In this document: positions 38,472 through 47,213 of the stretch, piece by piece
Layout: every line of letters begins with the position of its first letter
Position numbering within the stretch: the first letter of the stretch is position 1
DNA from: Aliagarivorans marinus DSM 23064
GTDB taxonomy: Bacteria; Pseudomonadota; Gammaproteobacteria; Enterobacterales; Celerinatantimonadaceae
Length of the DNA stretch: 64,000 nt
Assembly: GCF_000429485.1 (NCBI RefSeq)
Contig: NZ_AUBY01000021.1
Span: forward strand, 1 to 64,000
Direction of reading: 5' to 3'
Program-made: the position numbers and the translations under genes
Notes under the pieces: generated by a model
Database searches by the model: none
The model's input: only the letters and a program-made list of their open reading frames with translations
Told to the model about the DNA's origin: nothing

Positions 38472-38855
38472 GTGAGAACACTACGCTTCGTAGCATGCCT
38501 AATTGGGAGCATCGTGATAGCGGCAAGTCGAGCTGATGCGCTCGATTTTCCGGTGGGACATTCTTCGGTGGCCGATGCTCAAATAACTCGCTTGATGATG
38601 GATGAGGCTTATCCACAAATCGTCTTTCTACAGCTAAGCGACGCACCAGATGAAAACGCTGAGTGTCATAGAAATAGTACTTGGCACTACGCCATTCCCA
38701 TCAGCTCGCCTGAGGGGCAAAACATGTACAGCGCTTTGCTTGCGTTAAAAGCATCAGCAGGCCACGCGTTTTTTGGTGGGGCCGATGAGTGTGTGACTGA
38801 GCTGCCACCAGAGATTCTGGGAATAGAACGCTTAGCTCGACTTGAGTTGCACTAG
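38472..38855 (+). CDS. Small secreted protein (127 aa)
   Basis: GTG start with a near-perfect AAGGAGG 7 nt upstream. Signal peptide of about 23 residues (MRTLRFVACLIGSIVIAASR, then ADA). The mature part carries a pattern (TWHYAIPISSPEGQNMYSAL, then KASAGHAFFGGADEC and a final LARLEL) that I associate with small secreted proteins common in Xanthomonas and Shewanella relatives, of unknown function. It is divergent from the rhs operon and followed 24 bp later by a second secreted protein. Confidence 0.68.
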   Translation: MRTLRFVACLIGSIVIAASRADALDFPVGHSSVADAQITRLMMDEAYPQIVFLQLSDAPDENAECHRNSTWHYAIPISSPEGQNMYSALLALKASAGHAFFGGADECVTELPPEILGIERLARLELH

Positions 38856-38879
38856 CTTAGGACTTTGTCGGAGTGAACC

Positions 38880-39221
38880 ATGAAGCGACTTTACATCGTT
38901 GTGACTACATTATTGATATTGGCACCGACACAAGTCAGTGCACTGATTAGCTGTACGGGTATCCCCAGGTTTGTGTACGCTGGCTACCATGGACCAACTC
39001 CAGCAGAGAACAGTTTCGGTGTTGAGCTCGACACTGTTGCCGGTATTCTTAACCTGGGTCAGACGTCCGATACGCAGGCAACGGCGCGTTACTCGATGAT
39101 GCTGGCTGCACAGCGAGCGCAAAGCACCGTTATTTTAGAGTTTTTTAACCACTCACCTCCGGATGACTGCGATACGGTGGTTCAATCAAGAGAAGTGCCT
39201 ACATCCGTCTATACACGTTAA
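38880..39221 (+). CDS. Small secreted protein, paralog A (113 aa)
   Basis: Signal peptide (MKRLYIVVTTLLILAPTQVS, cleaved before or after ALIS), then SCTGIPRFVYAGYHGPTPAE, ARYSMMLAAQRAQSTVILEF and DDCDTVV, ending VPTSVYTR. It is about 60% identical by eye to the next gene. Two conserved cysteines could form a disulfide in the periplasm or outside. Also distantly like the preceding 127-aa protein (xMYSALLALKAS versus YSMMLAAQRAQS). Function unknown. Confidence 0.7.
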   Translation: MKRLYIVVTTLLILAPTQVSALISCTGIPRFVYAGYHGPTPAENSFGVELDTVAGILNLGQTSDTQATARYSMMLAAQRAQSTVILEFFNHSPPDDCDTVVQSREVPTSVYTR

Positions 39222-39313
39222 GCACTGTGACACATCACAAGCATGCGTAAACACCTTGGTCTGGTTGACATCGAGTAAGTCAGGCCGTATTCCAGAGCAA
39301 ATGGGAGGAACGA

Positions 39314-39655
39314 ATGAAGACAAGCGTTATTGTTACAGCGATTTCACTGACACTGGCGTCGCTGCATGCCAACGCGCTAGTGAGCTGTTCGGGCATACCT
39401 CGCTTTGTGTATGTGGGGTATCATGGCCCGTCACCTGCGGAAAGCAGCTATGGTGTCATGCTGAGCACCGGGAATGGTGTATTACACCTTGGCCCCACTT
39501 CCGGCACTCTAGCAACCGCACGATATTCAATGATGCTTGCTGCACAGCAGGCCCAGAGCAGCGTAACCATCGAGTATTTTAATCTATCAGCACCTGATGA
39601 TTGCGATACGGCAGTGGAGTTGAAAGAGGTACCTACCTCTGTTTACTCGCGCTAG
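39314..39655 (+). CDS. Small secreted protein, paralog B (113 aa)
   Basis: Same length and plan as the preceding gene: signal peptide, SCSGIPRFVYVGYHGPSPAE, ARYSMMLAAQQAQSSVTIEY, DDCDTAV and VPTSVYSR. GGGAGG precedes the ATG. A recent tandem duplication is likely. It is convergent with tnsC, with 82 bp between stops, and marks the border of the cargo inserted between tnsC and tnsD. Confidence 0.72.
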   Translation: MKTSVIVTAISLTLASLHANALVSCSGIPRFVYVGYHGPSPAESSYGVMLSTGNGVLHLGPTSGTLATARYSMMLAAQQAQSSVTIEYFNLSAPDDCDTAVELKEVPTSVYSR

Positions 39656-39737
39656 AAGCAACTCAAATAAGTGCTTCATTAGTAAGTTCAACCATCCTAG
39701 CTCTTGCAAAAATAATGAGGAGGATGGCTATCATACT

Positions 39738-41405
39738 CTACCTGCAAGTTTTGCATCCACCCAACCATGACTCCATTGGGAAGATGACTCCTTGCTCATT
39801 TAGAGTGTCGTACAAATCTTCTTCACTGGAAAACTGGTAGCGCAGGTCGTTAGCACTGAGGGTCCCCCAGTTAGCTGGTTTGACGACTTGGCCGCTTCGA
39901 GCCTCCTCTTGCTCTATTTCAGCGTCACCTTCATACCAATCCAAAACAATAGGCATGAGCTCTCGTATCTTCATATCGGGGCTTTGCTTAAATGCTCGTT
40001 CTACTAACGGAGCTACGCGGCTGGCCTCACAGTCCATACCCACGAGCAAGTGATATAAGCGTTGAGCTTGGGGGTTGCCATCAAACACACCCAGCTCAGG
40101 TTCCTGTTTACCTGCTTCAGCAATTCGCTGACGAAGGTCGAGTAGTTGCTTGTCGATTTGTGGCACATGTAGGTCTGAGTACTTCACCACGAGTTCTGGA
40201 TCGCCCGAACGCAGTGCAGCCAGCATAGGGTGTACCGGCTTAAACTCATCTTCAAATACCTTTCTCATTAACTTGAGTGAGATCCGCTCGCTACGATTAG
40301 CGATTGCCCACAGCTGAGTGAGAACAAACAGCTTCACCACGATATCGTGAACGCCTTGGGTCAACTCATACCAACCATCTCGGAGCTCATCTGTCAGCAC
40401 GTCATCTTTACGCTGAAGCCACTGATAGCGCCAAAGTTTTCTTGCAAAAGCACTCCATTCTGAATGCTTAATGCGATCAGAGCCTTTATGTCTTTCTGGA
40501 GCCTCGTTCTTCATAGGCTCCCAAAATAGCGATCCAAACCCAGCAACACGCCGACCAGATTGAAGCTCCAACTCAAGAATAGGCCGAGCTTTGGGGGTAC
40601 CGACCAACACAACTGGCACGCCAATGGTGTTTACCAGCTCAACGAAAAATTCCAGCATGTCTTTCTCATCATCGGAACTTTGCCGGCTTAAACGCTGAAT
40701 CTCATCGATTACCAATATGCCAATTGCTCGCTGGGTGGCAATTTGACCCATTAAGGCGAGCAGGGTATCGGTACCCACGCGCTTTTGGGTGTATTTCTGC
40801 TCATAGTTAGTATTAAGCTTTTGATCGATGGCTCTGAAAAAGTTAACGCACAAGCTTTTAAGCGTACCCTTTGCCGGGCATTCGATTTTCAGGTGAACCA
40901 GCTGAATAAAGTTGTACTTTTCGTGGTAAATCACTTGCGGGTAGTTCGCTAAAATACGATTCAGCGTAGTGCTTTTACCGCAGCCTGACACACCGATAAG
41001 TGCGAAGCTGCTGGCTGTAGAAGGCGCTTTAGCAAAGCGAAAGCTCGACAATTCACCTCGCTTTATGCGCTCATAACCATCTTGTAAGTGACTTTTGAGC
41101 GAACCATCTTCCAGATTTCGGCCCACGTAGCCACGGCGCATCATAATTGAGATCTTTTCTTCTAGTCGCAGGTGGTTCGCTAAAGGCTGGAAAAAGTCAT
41201 CGAGCAGGCCTGCAATCTCATGTGCACGGATTCGCCCATCGGAGAATGCATCTCCTGGCTGATAGCTAACCTTACCTCGCAGTCCGTCTCGGACTTGCTC
41301 TACCTGCATAATTGGCGGCAATGCTTCAATGAAGGGATTCCCCCTATAGCGCTCTACACCAGGGTCTTGATACACGGCATCGACGGTGTTTTCAGGTAAG
41401 GTCAT
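39738..41405 (-). CDS. tnsC: Tn7 transposition regulator TnsC (AAA+ ATPase)
   Basis: 555 aa, the length of Tn7 TnsC. Walker A GVSGCGKSTT (about residue 140) and Walker B ILVIDEIQRLSR (about 230), with the N-terminal TnsA/B-contact region NPFIEALPPIM. It polymerises on DNA near TnsD or TnsE and activates TnsAB, and mediates target immunity. Starts 5 bp after the tnsB stop. Confidence 0.95.
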   Translation of the reverse strand: MTLPENTVDAVYQDPGVERYRGNPFIEALPPIMQVEQVRDGLRGKVSYQPGDAFSDGRIRAHEIAGLLDDFFQPLANHLRLEEKISIMMRRGYVGRNLEDGSLKSHLQDGYERIKRGELSSFRFAKAPSTASSFALIGVSGCGKSTTLNRILANYPQVIYHEKYNFIQLVHLKIECPAKGTLKSLCVNFFRAIDQKLNTNYEQKYTQKRVGTDTLLALMGQIATQRAIGILVIDEIQRLSRQSSDDEKDMLEFFVELVNTIGVPVVLVGTPKARPILELELQSGRRVAGFGSLFWEPMKNEAPERHKGSDRIKHSEWSAFARKLWRYQWLQRKDDVLTDELRDGWYELTQGVHDIVVKLFVLTQLWAIANRSERISLKLMRKVFEDEFKPVHPMLAALRSGDPELVVKYSDLHVPQIDKQLLDLRQRIAEAGKQEPELGVFDGNPQAQRLYHLLVGMDCEASRVAPLVERAFKQSPDMKIRELMPIVLDWYEGDAEIEQEEARSGQVVKPANWGTLSANDLRYQFSSEEDLYDTLNEQGVIFPMESWLGGCKTCR

Positions 41406-41410
41406 AACTA

Positions 41411-43495
41411 TCAGTCCTCATGATCATCAAACAGCTCATCAATGAAATCAGGGTAAGTGCAGTCATCTTCCTGCTCGGCTCTTAGAGGTGTGACAGGGGC
41501 TTTAACCTGGCTTGTGTTGGTAGGGCTATACGCTGCGCCTTGCCGCTCTTGCTGCTTCTCCTGCTCCCGATTGCTTCTGATGGTAGCAATTCTCTCAGCT
41601 TTAGTGAGCCCTTGGTGGTTAGGCTTGTTAGCAACGGCTTGCTTGATTTTCTGCTGCACAAAGCTCTCATGATCGCGGCGCTGCTTATCATCAACCAACA
41701 GCTGCTTAGCCATTGATGATTTTTGCTTGGCTTGCTGCCGCCATACATCCCAGAATGAACACCCTTGATACTCACGCGAATGGTCAGAGAGCTTACATAC
41801 CCAATGTTCGAGCGAGCCGTTTTTAGTAAATAGATAGATATGATCGGCGGAGTTCGGGTCATATGCCGCAAGTAAACTTTCTGGGCGTTTGACTGACGAA
41901 TCACGATGTAACCAGCCGCTCTCAAGCATCTCGCTACAAGTGTAATAAAGCCCGAATGCACATACACCCAGCTCAGATGTAGATACTTTCACTCTGGGCA
42001 TCATAGCGACTCTGAGTGCAGCCTCACTGGCTTGTCTTAACCGACCGGTGCGGTTTTGGATACCCCAGTTCCAGATGGATAAGGGCGTCATCTCCAAATC
42101 GGTCGGCATATCTGGTGCGCGGTCGTATTTTTTGAGAACAGCAAACTGGTTGTGCATCAGTACCGAAGATACGATGATCTCAGTGAAATCTTGTACGGTG
42201 AGCGCTGCATCCAAACGGTAGTCCTTCCCACCGCGCTTTTTGACTTTCGTTCCCGTTACCACGCCCGGCGCAAAAGGCTTAAAGTCAGCCTGAACCCACT
42301 TAAAATGCCTCTCAACTATGCCTTTAGCGGAGCCTTGATGTGGAGGCGTGTTTTCGATACGCACCGAAAAACTGCTTTCCAGCGATTCAATTTGATGGCC
42401 CAGTAGCTCACCGCGATCAGCGAGTATTGCATCGGGAAGGCCCAAGGCTGGCCATTGCTCATCAGAGATATCAAAGCCTATGGATTTACAGTAATCCACT
42501 TTACTGGTCATCGAGTTCACAAGCGCTTGCATAGCGACCGCATAAGAAGGGTTTTCAAAACCAATGTATACCCCGGTAATTAGCCGAGAGAACACATCGA
42601 CAACCGCATAAACCGTTGGTCTTCCCACAATGGCAGACTTGTCGCGAGTTGATACCAGGTAGATATCGGCGATTGTTGCATCGATCTCATAGCGGCTTCC
42701 AGGACCCATCGCTTGGGTGGTTGCGGTGGATGTTAAAGGCCGAACATCGTTGCGGTAGTTGTTCTTATTGTTACGCTTTTGCAGTTTCTCAATAGTTGAG
42801 TACTCACGCTTATAGAAGTGCTTCATCTGCCAAATTGAGGGGATCTCCTCTTCGGGCACATGTGGATTATGAGTCGTGTATATGCTCTGAAAACGCCGGT
42901 AAGCATAGGGAACTGATGCGTTTCTCTCTTTAAGTAAGTACTTGTCGATGGCTATCCGAAACAACCGCTCAACGCTTGCATCCATATTTGCGCCAATACC
43001 CGGTTTGTATACCCGTGGCCGGCCTAGTTTTTTGTCCTTGGCGTGTCGCTTCTTCCCTTTAGCTCCCGAGTTATGGTAGTCGGGCAGTAAGGCATTGGGC
43101 ATTTGTCCACGTTGCCAGTAACGGCGCAATAAGCGATACAACGTTTGCTTAGTGAAACCATGCTTTTGCATGGCTTCACCAATCAAGCGCCCACGGATCC
43201 GACGGTCATAGTATTCAGGGTGGCTAACAATGGACGAGATAACAGCCATGTTTTTATCGCGTTTGAGCTTGGCAGTGGTACCGTCTTCCGGCTGTATCAT
43301 GGCGAGTGATGCAAATGGGTCCTCACAACGAAGTAAGCGCTCCTCGTCAATTGCTTGTACCAACTCATGCTGTCGGATCAGCTCAGGGAACGCTGAAGCA
43401 TCCTCGATGCTGATCCAAATGTACTCACCAGTTAAGCAACTGAGAATGCGGTACTCATGACCGTCAAGACTGACTACCTCATTGGTTTGAAACAT
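41411..43495 (-). CDS. tnsB: Tn7 transposase TnsB (DDE)
   Basis: 694 aa (Tn7 TnsB 702). N-terminal HTH domains, then the catalytic triad: RYEIDATIADIY (Asp about 270), ILADRGELLG (Asp about 361) and KGIVERHFKW (Glu about 395), at positions matching D273, D361 and E396 of Tn7. TnsB binds the end repeats and joins the 3' ends to target DNA; TnsA cuts the 5' ends. Its start overlaps tnsA by 17 bp. Confidence 0.96.
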   Translation of the reverse strand: MFQTNEVVSLDGHEYRILSCLTGEYIWISIEDASAFPELIRQHELVQAIDEERLLRCEDPFASLAMIQPEDGTTAKLKRDKNMAVISSIVSHPEYYDRRIRGRLIGEAMQKHGFTKQTLYRLLRRYWQRGQMPNALLPDYHNSGAKGKKRHAKDKKLGRPRVYKPGIGANMDASVERLFRIAIDKYLLKERNASVPYAYRRFQSIYTTHNPHVPEEEIPSIWQMKHFYKREYSTIEKLQKRNNKNNYRNDVRPLTSTATTQAMGPGSRYEIDATIADIYLVSTRDKSAIVGRPTVYAVVDVFSRLITGVYIGFENPSYAVAMQALVNSMTSKVDYCKSIGFDISDEQWPALGLPDAILADRGELLGHQIESLESSFSVRIENTPPHQGSAKGIVERHFKWVQADFKPFAPGVVTGTKVKKRGGKDYRLDAALTVQDFTEIIVSSVLMHNQFAVLKKYDRAPDMPTDLEMTPLSIWNWGIQNRTGRLRQASEAALRVAMMPRVKVSTSELGVCAFGLYYTCSEMLESGWLHRDSSVKRPESLLAAYDPNSADHIYLFTKNGSLEHWVCKLSDHSREYQGCSFWDVWRQQAKQKSSMAKQLLVDDKQRRDHESFVQQKIKQAVANKPNHQGLTKAERIATIRSNREQEKQQERQGAAYSPTNTSQVKAPVTPLRAEQEDDCTYPDFIDELFDDHED

Positions 43496-44306
43496 TCAGT
43501 TCCTCCAACATCTTAGCAACGTTACCTACTGAAAGGTCACGCCCCTTTAGCTGTAAATAGGGCGTGAAAACATCAAACTGAAAGCAGCGTAATGCCAACA
43601 ACTGGCGCATCTCAAACAGCGACTCGCCAGGCTCTAGGGAGTAAGCCACATCCAGCTTTTTCGCAATATCGACCACTCGTAGATCTGGGTTTTCATTCAT
43701 CTGATGGGCGTAGAAACTGAGCTTATTCAGTAAGCTCTGTTGAGGCTGCGAGTTTGATTGCTCTGGATAAAGCCAAAGGATGTTACTGAAGACGACCTTG
43801 GGGATCTCTTTTTCAGTAACGATCATCCAAGGAATAGATTTTTCTTCCCAATACCGACGTTCTAGCTCGAGCTTCTCAACCGTGGCGGCATCGGCCAAAA
43901 ACTTAGAGTATTTAGCCTGCAGAGCAAACTTGGGTTGTTGGGCATCGCGGGTGTTCACCAGAAAATCTGATGACATTACATTGAGTATCTGACCACTTTT
44001 AGGATGTCGAATACCAGCATCGGCAGCAAGTACCCGTGTAACTTCACGATCCAGTGGGAACTGCTCGCGAATATCTTGGGTATCACGATGCCACTCAAGC
44101 ATAAGAAAGACAGCAAGCTCTAAATCGGAAAGTAGATGATGGGTGCGCTGGGTTTTGTGACCAAACGTACGATGTGAGCGCCCATCAGAGGGAACATCTC
44201 GAACGGTTATCCATGGTTTGTAGTCAGCTCCGCGCCCTTGACCCCGGCCTTGTTTAATCCAACGCCGGATCTTCGCTTCAGTGAGTTCGTACTTCCCTTT
44301 TGCCAT
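43479..44306 (-). CDS. tnsA: Tn7 endonuclease TnsA
   Basis: 275 aa from the ATG at 44306 (Tn7 TnsA 273). With this start the catalytic residues fall exactly at E63 (LSDLELAVFL), D114 (MSSDFLV) and K132 (LQAKYSK), the numbering of Tn7 TnsA, which supports the start over the TTG at 44321. TnsA makes the 5' cuts that give cut-and-paste transposition. First gene from the right end, co-oriented with glmS upstream. No strong RBS or promoter is evident in the 120 bp to the end; read-through from glmS or a promoter in the end repeats may drive it. Confidence 0.95.
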   Translation of the reverse strand: MAKGKYELTEAKIRRWIKQGRGQGRGADYKPWITVRDVPSDGRSHRTFGHKTQRTHHLLSDLELAVFLMLEWHRDTQDIREQFPLDREVTRVLAADAGIRHPKSGQILNVMSSDFLVNTRDAQQPKFALQAKYSKFLADAATVEKLELERRYWEEKSIPWMIVTEKEIPKVVFSNILWLYPEQSNSQPQQSLLNKLSFYAHQMNENPDLRVVDIAKKLDVAYSLEPGESLFEMRQLLALRCFQFDVFTPYLQLKGRDLSVGNVAKMLEELNVSNQ

Positions 44307-44357
44307 AACAAAAACCGCCAAACCATGCTCACTATTTGAGCATATGCTTGACGGCCT

Positions 44358-44425
44358 TAGTATGCAACTTTATTACTCAGTATGAATCTTTATTACTCAG
44401 TATGAGACTTTATTACTCTCCCACA
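44358..44425. promoter_or_regulatory. Tn7 right end with abutting TnsB-binding sites
   Basis: Three contiguous 20-bp repeats (44358-44377, 44378-44397, 44398-44417) of the form AGTAATAAAGNNNCATACTG on the minus strand, then the terminal GAGAG and CCCACA inverted. Tight packing at the right versus spread sites at the left is the Tn7 asymmetry. Tn7 has four right-end sites; a fourth is not clear here. Confidence 0.9.
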
Positions 44426-44430
44426 CCTCC
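44426..44430. repeat. Target site duplication CCTCC, right copy
   Basis: Partner of 19871-19875. It lies 20 bp downstream of the glmS stop codon, in the region where Tn7 inserts. Confidence 0.95.
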
Positions 44431-44490
44431 TTTTTATCCACATAAAATGTTTATTCCACGGTTACCGACTTCGCCAGATTACGCGGCTGG
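44431..44490 (-). other. attTn7: TnsD-recognised 3' end of glmS
   Basis: TnsD binds conserved sequence spanning the last glmS codons (…LAKSVTVE) and TnsC/TnsAB insert about 25 bp beyond. Here the insertion point is 20-25 bp past the stop codon. The segment also holds a perfect TTATCCACA at 44434-44442. Confidence 0.8.
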
Positions 44491-46283
44491 TCCACATCGG
44501 TACCTTTAATCAATGCCACGTAGTAAGACAGTAGCTGTAGAGGTACGGTGTAGACAATTGGGGCGATCAGCTCGTCGACATGTGGAACACTCAGTACCCG
44601 CATGGTGTCATCACTTTCGAACTTGGCGTCGCCGTCAGCAAACACGTAAAGAATACCACCGCGGGCACGCACCTCTTCCACGTTGGATTTAAGCTTCTCC
44701 AACAGTTCGTTATTAGGCGCCACCACGATAATCGGCATTTCGGCATCAATCAGTGCCAAGGGGCCATGCTTCAGCTCTCCCGCTGCATAGGCTTCGGCGT
44801 GGATATAGGAGATCTCTTTAAGCTTGAGCGCCCCTTCCATCGCGATGGGGTATTGGCTGCCACGGCCGAGGAACAGACTATGCTGCATATCAGCGAACTC
44901 TTCGGCTAGGGCTTCGATAGGCTCGGCCAAGGTTAGCGCTTGCTCTAGCTTGGCAGGCAGGCTTTGCAGTGCATGCACCAGCGCGGCTTCTTGCTCATCG
45001 TTCATCAGGTTATGGCGGCCAATCGCGCCCACTAGCATCAGCAAGCCAGCCAACTGAACGGTAAAGGCCTTGGTTGACGCCACGCCAATCTCGGCACCCG
45101 CTTTCATCATATAGGCCATGTCTGACTCACGCACCAGTGACGAACCGGGCACGTTACAGATGGTCAAGCTGGCCATATAACCTTGTTCTTTGGCCAGACG
45201 CAGCGCCGCTAAGGTATCGGCGGTCTCACCGCTTTGCGAGATGGTCACCAGTAGGCTGTTGGGTAGTACCACCGACTTGCGATAGCGAAACTCTGAGGCG
45301 ATTTCGACGTTACAGCTTACGCCAGCCAGCTCTTCGAACCAGTAGCGCGCCACCATACCAGCATGATAGCTGGTGCCACAGGCGATGATCTGTACATGTT
45401 TCACATCGCTAAGCAGCTCAACAGCGTTATCACCAAATACATCATCCAATACCCGCCCTTGGCCCAGGCGGCCATCCAAGGTGCGCTGCAAGGCCAAAGG
45501 CTGCTCGTAGATCTCTTTGAGCATGTAGTGGCGGTACTGGCCTTTGTCTCCGGCATCGTGGGAGGCGTTGGACTCGATGATATCGCGTACCACCGGCTCG
45601 CCATTCTTATCAAAGATATTCACTTCAAAGCGGGTGACCTCGGCTACATCGCCTTCTTCTAAAAAGCTGAAGCGACGGGTTACCGGAAGCAGGGCGAGCT
45701 GATCGGAGGCGATAAAGTTTTCGCCGAGACCATAGCCAATCACCAAGGGGCTGCCAGAGCGGGCCACTACAACCTTGGAAGGATCGCGCTTATCCATGAT
45801 CACCGTGCCATAGGCGCCTTCCAGCTCAGACACCGCCGATTGCACCGCGCTCAAAAGCGTTTCGTGATGCTTAATTTTATGGTCGACCAGATGGGCGATC
45901 ACCTCGGTATCGGTGTCGGAGCTAAAGTGATAGCCCTCGGCTTTGAGCTGCTCACGCAACTCGGCGTGGTTTTCGATAATGCCGTTGTGCACCACGGCAA
46001 TCGTTTCACATGAAACATGGGGGTGGGCGTTGCGCTCGCTCGGCTCGCCATGGGTTGCCCAACGGGTATGGGCGATACCTGTGCCGCCAATGACCGGGGT
46101 TTGCACTAAGGCATCGGCTAGCTCCTGAACCTTGCCCAAGCGGCGAACCCGCTGCAACTGGCCATCGCCGTCAATGGTTGCCACTCCGGCTGAGTCGTAG
46201 CCGCGATACTCCAGTCGGCGTAGTCCTTCTACTAGAATATCTGCGACATCACGCTGTGCAACTGCACCTACAATTCCGCACAT
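44451..46283 (-). CDS. glmS: Glutamine-fructose-6-phosphate aminotransferase
   Basis: 610 aa. The start at 46283 (MCGIVGA, Cys2 = glutaminase nucleophile) follows GAGGAT; the longer frame from 46298 is rejected because Cys must be freed as N-terminus. Class-II amidotransferase motifs [11 protein letters not shown] and NAHPH, two SIS domains ([18 protein letters not shown]) and the C-terminal [11 protein letters not shown]. It makes glucosamine-6-phosphate for cell wall synthesis. The gene keeps its C-terminus although its terminator stem has been separated by the transposon; transcription may now run into tnsA. No glmS ribozyme, as expected in Gammaproteobacteria. Confidence 0.96.
   Translation of the reverse strand: MCGIVGAVAQRDVADILVEGLRRLEYRGYDSAGVATIDGDGQLQRVRRLGKVQELADALVQTPVIGGTGIAHTRWATHGEPSERNAHPHVSCETIAVVHNGIIENHAELREQLKAEGYHFSSDTDTEVIAHLVDHKIKHHETLLSAVQSAVSELEGAYGTVIMDKRDPSKVVVARSGSPLVIGYGLGENFIASDQLALLPVTRRFSFLEEGDVAEVTRFEVNIFDKNGEPVVRDIIESNASHDAGDKGQYRHYMLKEIYEQPLALQRTLDGRLGQGRVLDDVFGDNAVELLSDVKHVQIIACGTSYHAGMVARYWFEELAGVSCNVEIASEFRYRKSVVLPNSLLVTISQSGETADTLAALRLAKEQGYMASLTICNVPGSSLVRESDMAYMMKAGAEIGVASTKAFTVQLAGLLMLVGAIGRHNLMNDEQEAALVHALQSLPAKLEQALTLAEPIEALAEEFADMQHSLFLGRGSQYPIAMEGALKLKEISYIHAEAYAAGELKHGPLALIDAEMPIIVVAPNNELLEKLKSNVEEVRARGGILYVFADGDAKFESDDTMRVLSVPHVDELIAPIVYTVPLQLLSYYVALIKGTDVDQPRNLAKSVTVE
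46002..46017. promoter_or_regulatory. parS-like centromere site inside glmS
   Basis: CGTTTCACATGAAACA differs from the consensus TGTTTCACGTGAAACA at 2 of 16 positions and stays a near-palindrome. parS sites of chromosomal ParB lie near the origin, often within genes, and parAB is 14 kb away. Confidence 0.5.
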
Positions 46284-46290
46284 AAGATCC

Positions 46291-47049
46291 TCACACAATA
46301 ATTAATTTGATACCCAGCGCTTCAATGCTTGCGCGGTCTTCGCTGGAAAGGGTTTTGTCTGTTACCAAGGTATCGATAGAGTCCCAAGGGAGCTCCAAAT
46401 TGGGGATTTTTCGCCCCACTTTGTCGGCTTCCACCATCACGATGACTTCGCGGGCCGCTTCTGCCATCACCCGGCTTAAACCAATCAACTCGTTGAAGGT
46501 AGTTGTGCCTCGATTGATATCGATGCCATCGGCGCCGACAAACAACTGATCGAAGTCATAGGCGCGCAGCACCTGTTCTGCGACCTGTCCTTGGAACGCC
46601 TCGGAATGCGGGTCCCAAGTGCCGCCGGTCATCAGCAGGGTAGGCTCGTTCTCCAATTCCCGCAGGCTATTGGCAATGTTCAAGGAGTTAGTCATCACGA
46701 TCAGCCCTTGCTTGTTACCCAGCTCAGGCAGCATGGCGGCGGTGGTTGAGCCACTGTCGATAATCAAGCGATTGTGATCGCGGATCAGTTTGGCAGCCGC
46801 CTTGGCTATCGCCAGCTTTCGCTTTGAAACCGGCTCACCGGGCTTTTCTGCCGCCATCTCGGAGGGAAGTGGGATAGCACCGCCATAGCGACGCAACAGC
46901 AACCCGCTACTCTCGAGTGCGGCTAAATCCTTGCGGATGGTCACCTCGGAGGTTTGTAGCTCGGATGCCATTTGATCGACGCTAAGTTCACCGTGCTGCT
47001 CAAGGTGTTGCATTAAAAGACGACGGCGCTGTTGGGGCGTATATTTCAT
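46291..47049 (-). CDS. DeoR/GlpR family transcriptional regulator
   Basis: 252 aa. N-terminal winged HTH ([20 protein letters not shown], then LLRRYGGA) and a C-terminal sugar-phosphate-sensing DeoR domain ([32 protein letters not shown]). It ends 8 bp before the glmS start on the same strand, so the two are an operon and it probably controls amino-sugar synthesis in response to a sugar phosphate (inference). The pairing of a DeoR gene with glmS is common in marine Gammaproteobacteria. Confidence 0.87.
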   Translation of the reverse strand: MKYTPQQRRRLLMQHLEQHGELSVDQMASELQTSEVTIRKDLAALESSGLLLRRYGGAIPLPSEMAAEKPGEPVSKRKLAIAKAAAKLIRDHNRLIIDSGSTTAAMLPELGNKQGLIVMTNSLNIANSLRELENEPTLLMTGGTWDPHSEAFQGQVAEQVLRAYDFDQLFVGADGIDINRGTTTFNELIGLSRVMAEAAREVIVMVEADKVGRKIPNLELPWDSIDTLVTDKTLSSEDRASIEALGIKLIIV

Positions 47050-47213
47050 TTCTAAACGTCCAAGGTTTCACTTCGAAAAAAGACTAATAAAAACAATGAT
47101 AACTAGCAACGTTCAAACGCAACTAGTGGTCGATACCTGAGCGCGGATCACTTATATTTATTATTAGCTCACTAATAACTCTTTTACACTTCACTTCGCT
47201 AAGGACGGCAACA

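Larger units (their letters stand above)
19876..44425. mobile_element. Complete Tn7 family transposon at attTn7
   Basis: Begins TGTGGGAGAGTAATAAAGT and ends with the inverted complement, so both termini are 5'-TGTGGG like Tn7. It is flanked by a perfect 5-bp duplication CCTCC. It contains tnsA, tnsB, tnsC, tnsD and tnsE plus two cargo blocks. The right end with tnsA faces glmS, the orientation produced by the TnsABC+TnsD pathway, and the duplication begins 20 bp past the glmS stop. All five proteins are full length, so the element may still be mobile. Unusually, about 12 kb of cargo separates tnsC from tnsD. Confidence 0.97.

Noticed and set aside
19876..44425. CRISPR-associated transposon (CAST)
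   Set aside because: No Cas genes or array; targeting is explained by full-length TnsD and attTn7 insertion.
46283..46298. Upstream start for glmS
   Set aside because: GlmS needs Cys as first residue after Met removal, and an RBS precedes the ATG at 46283.
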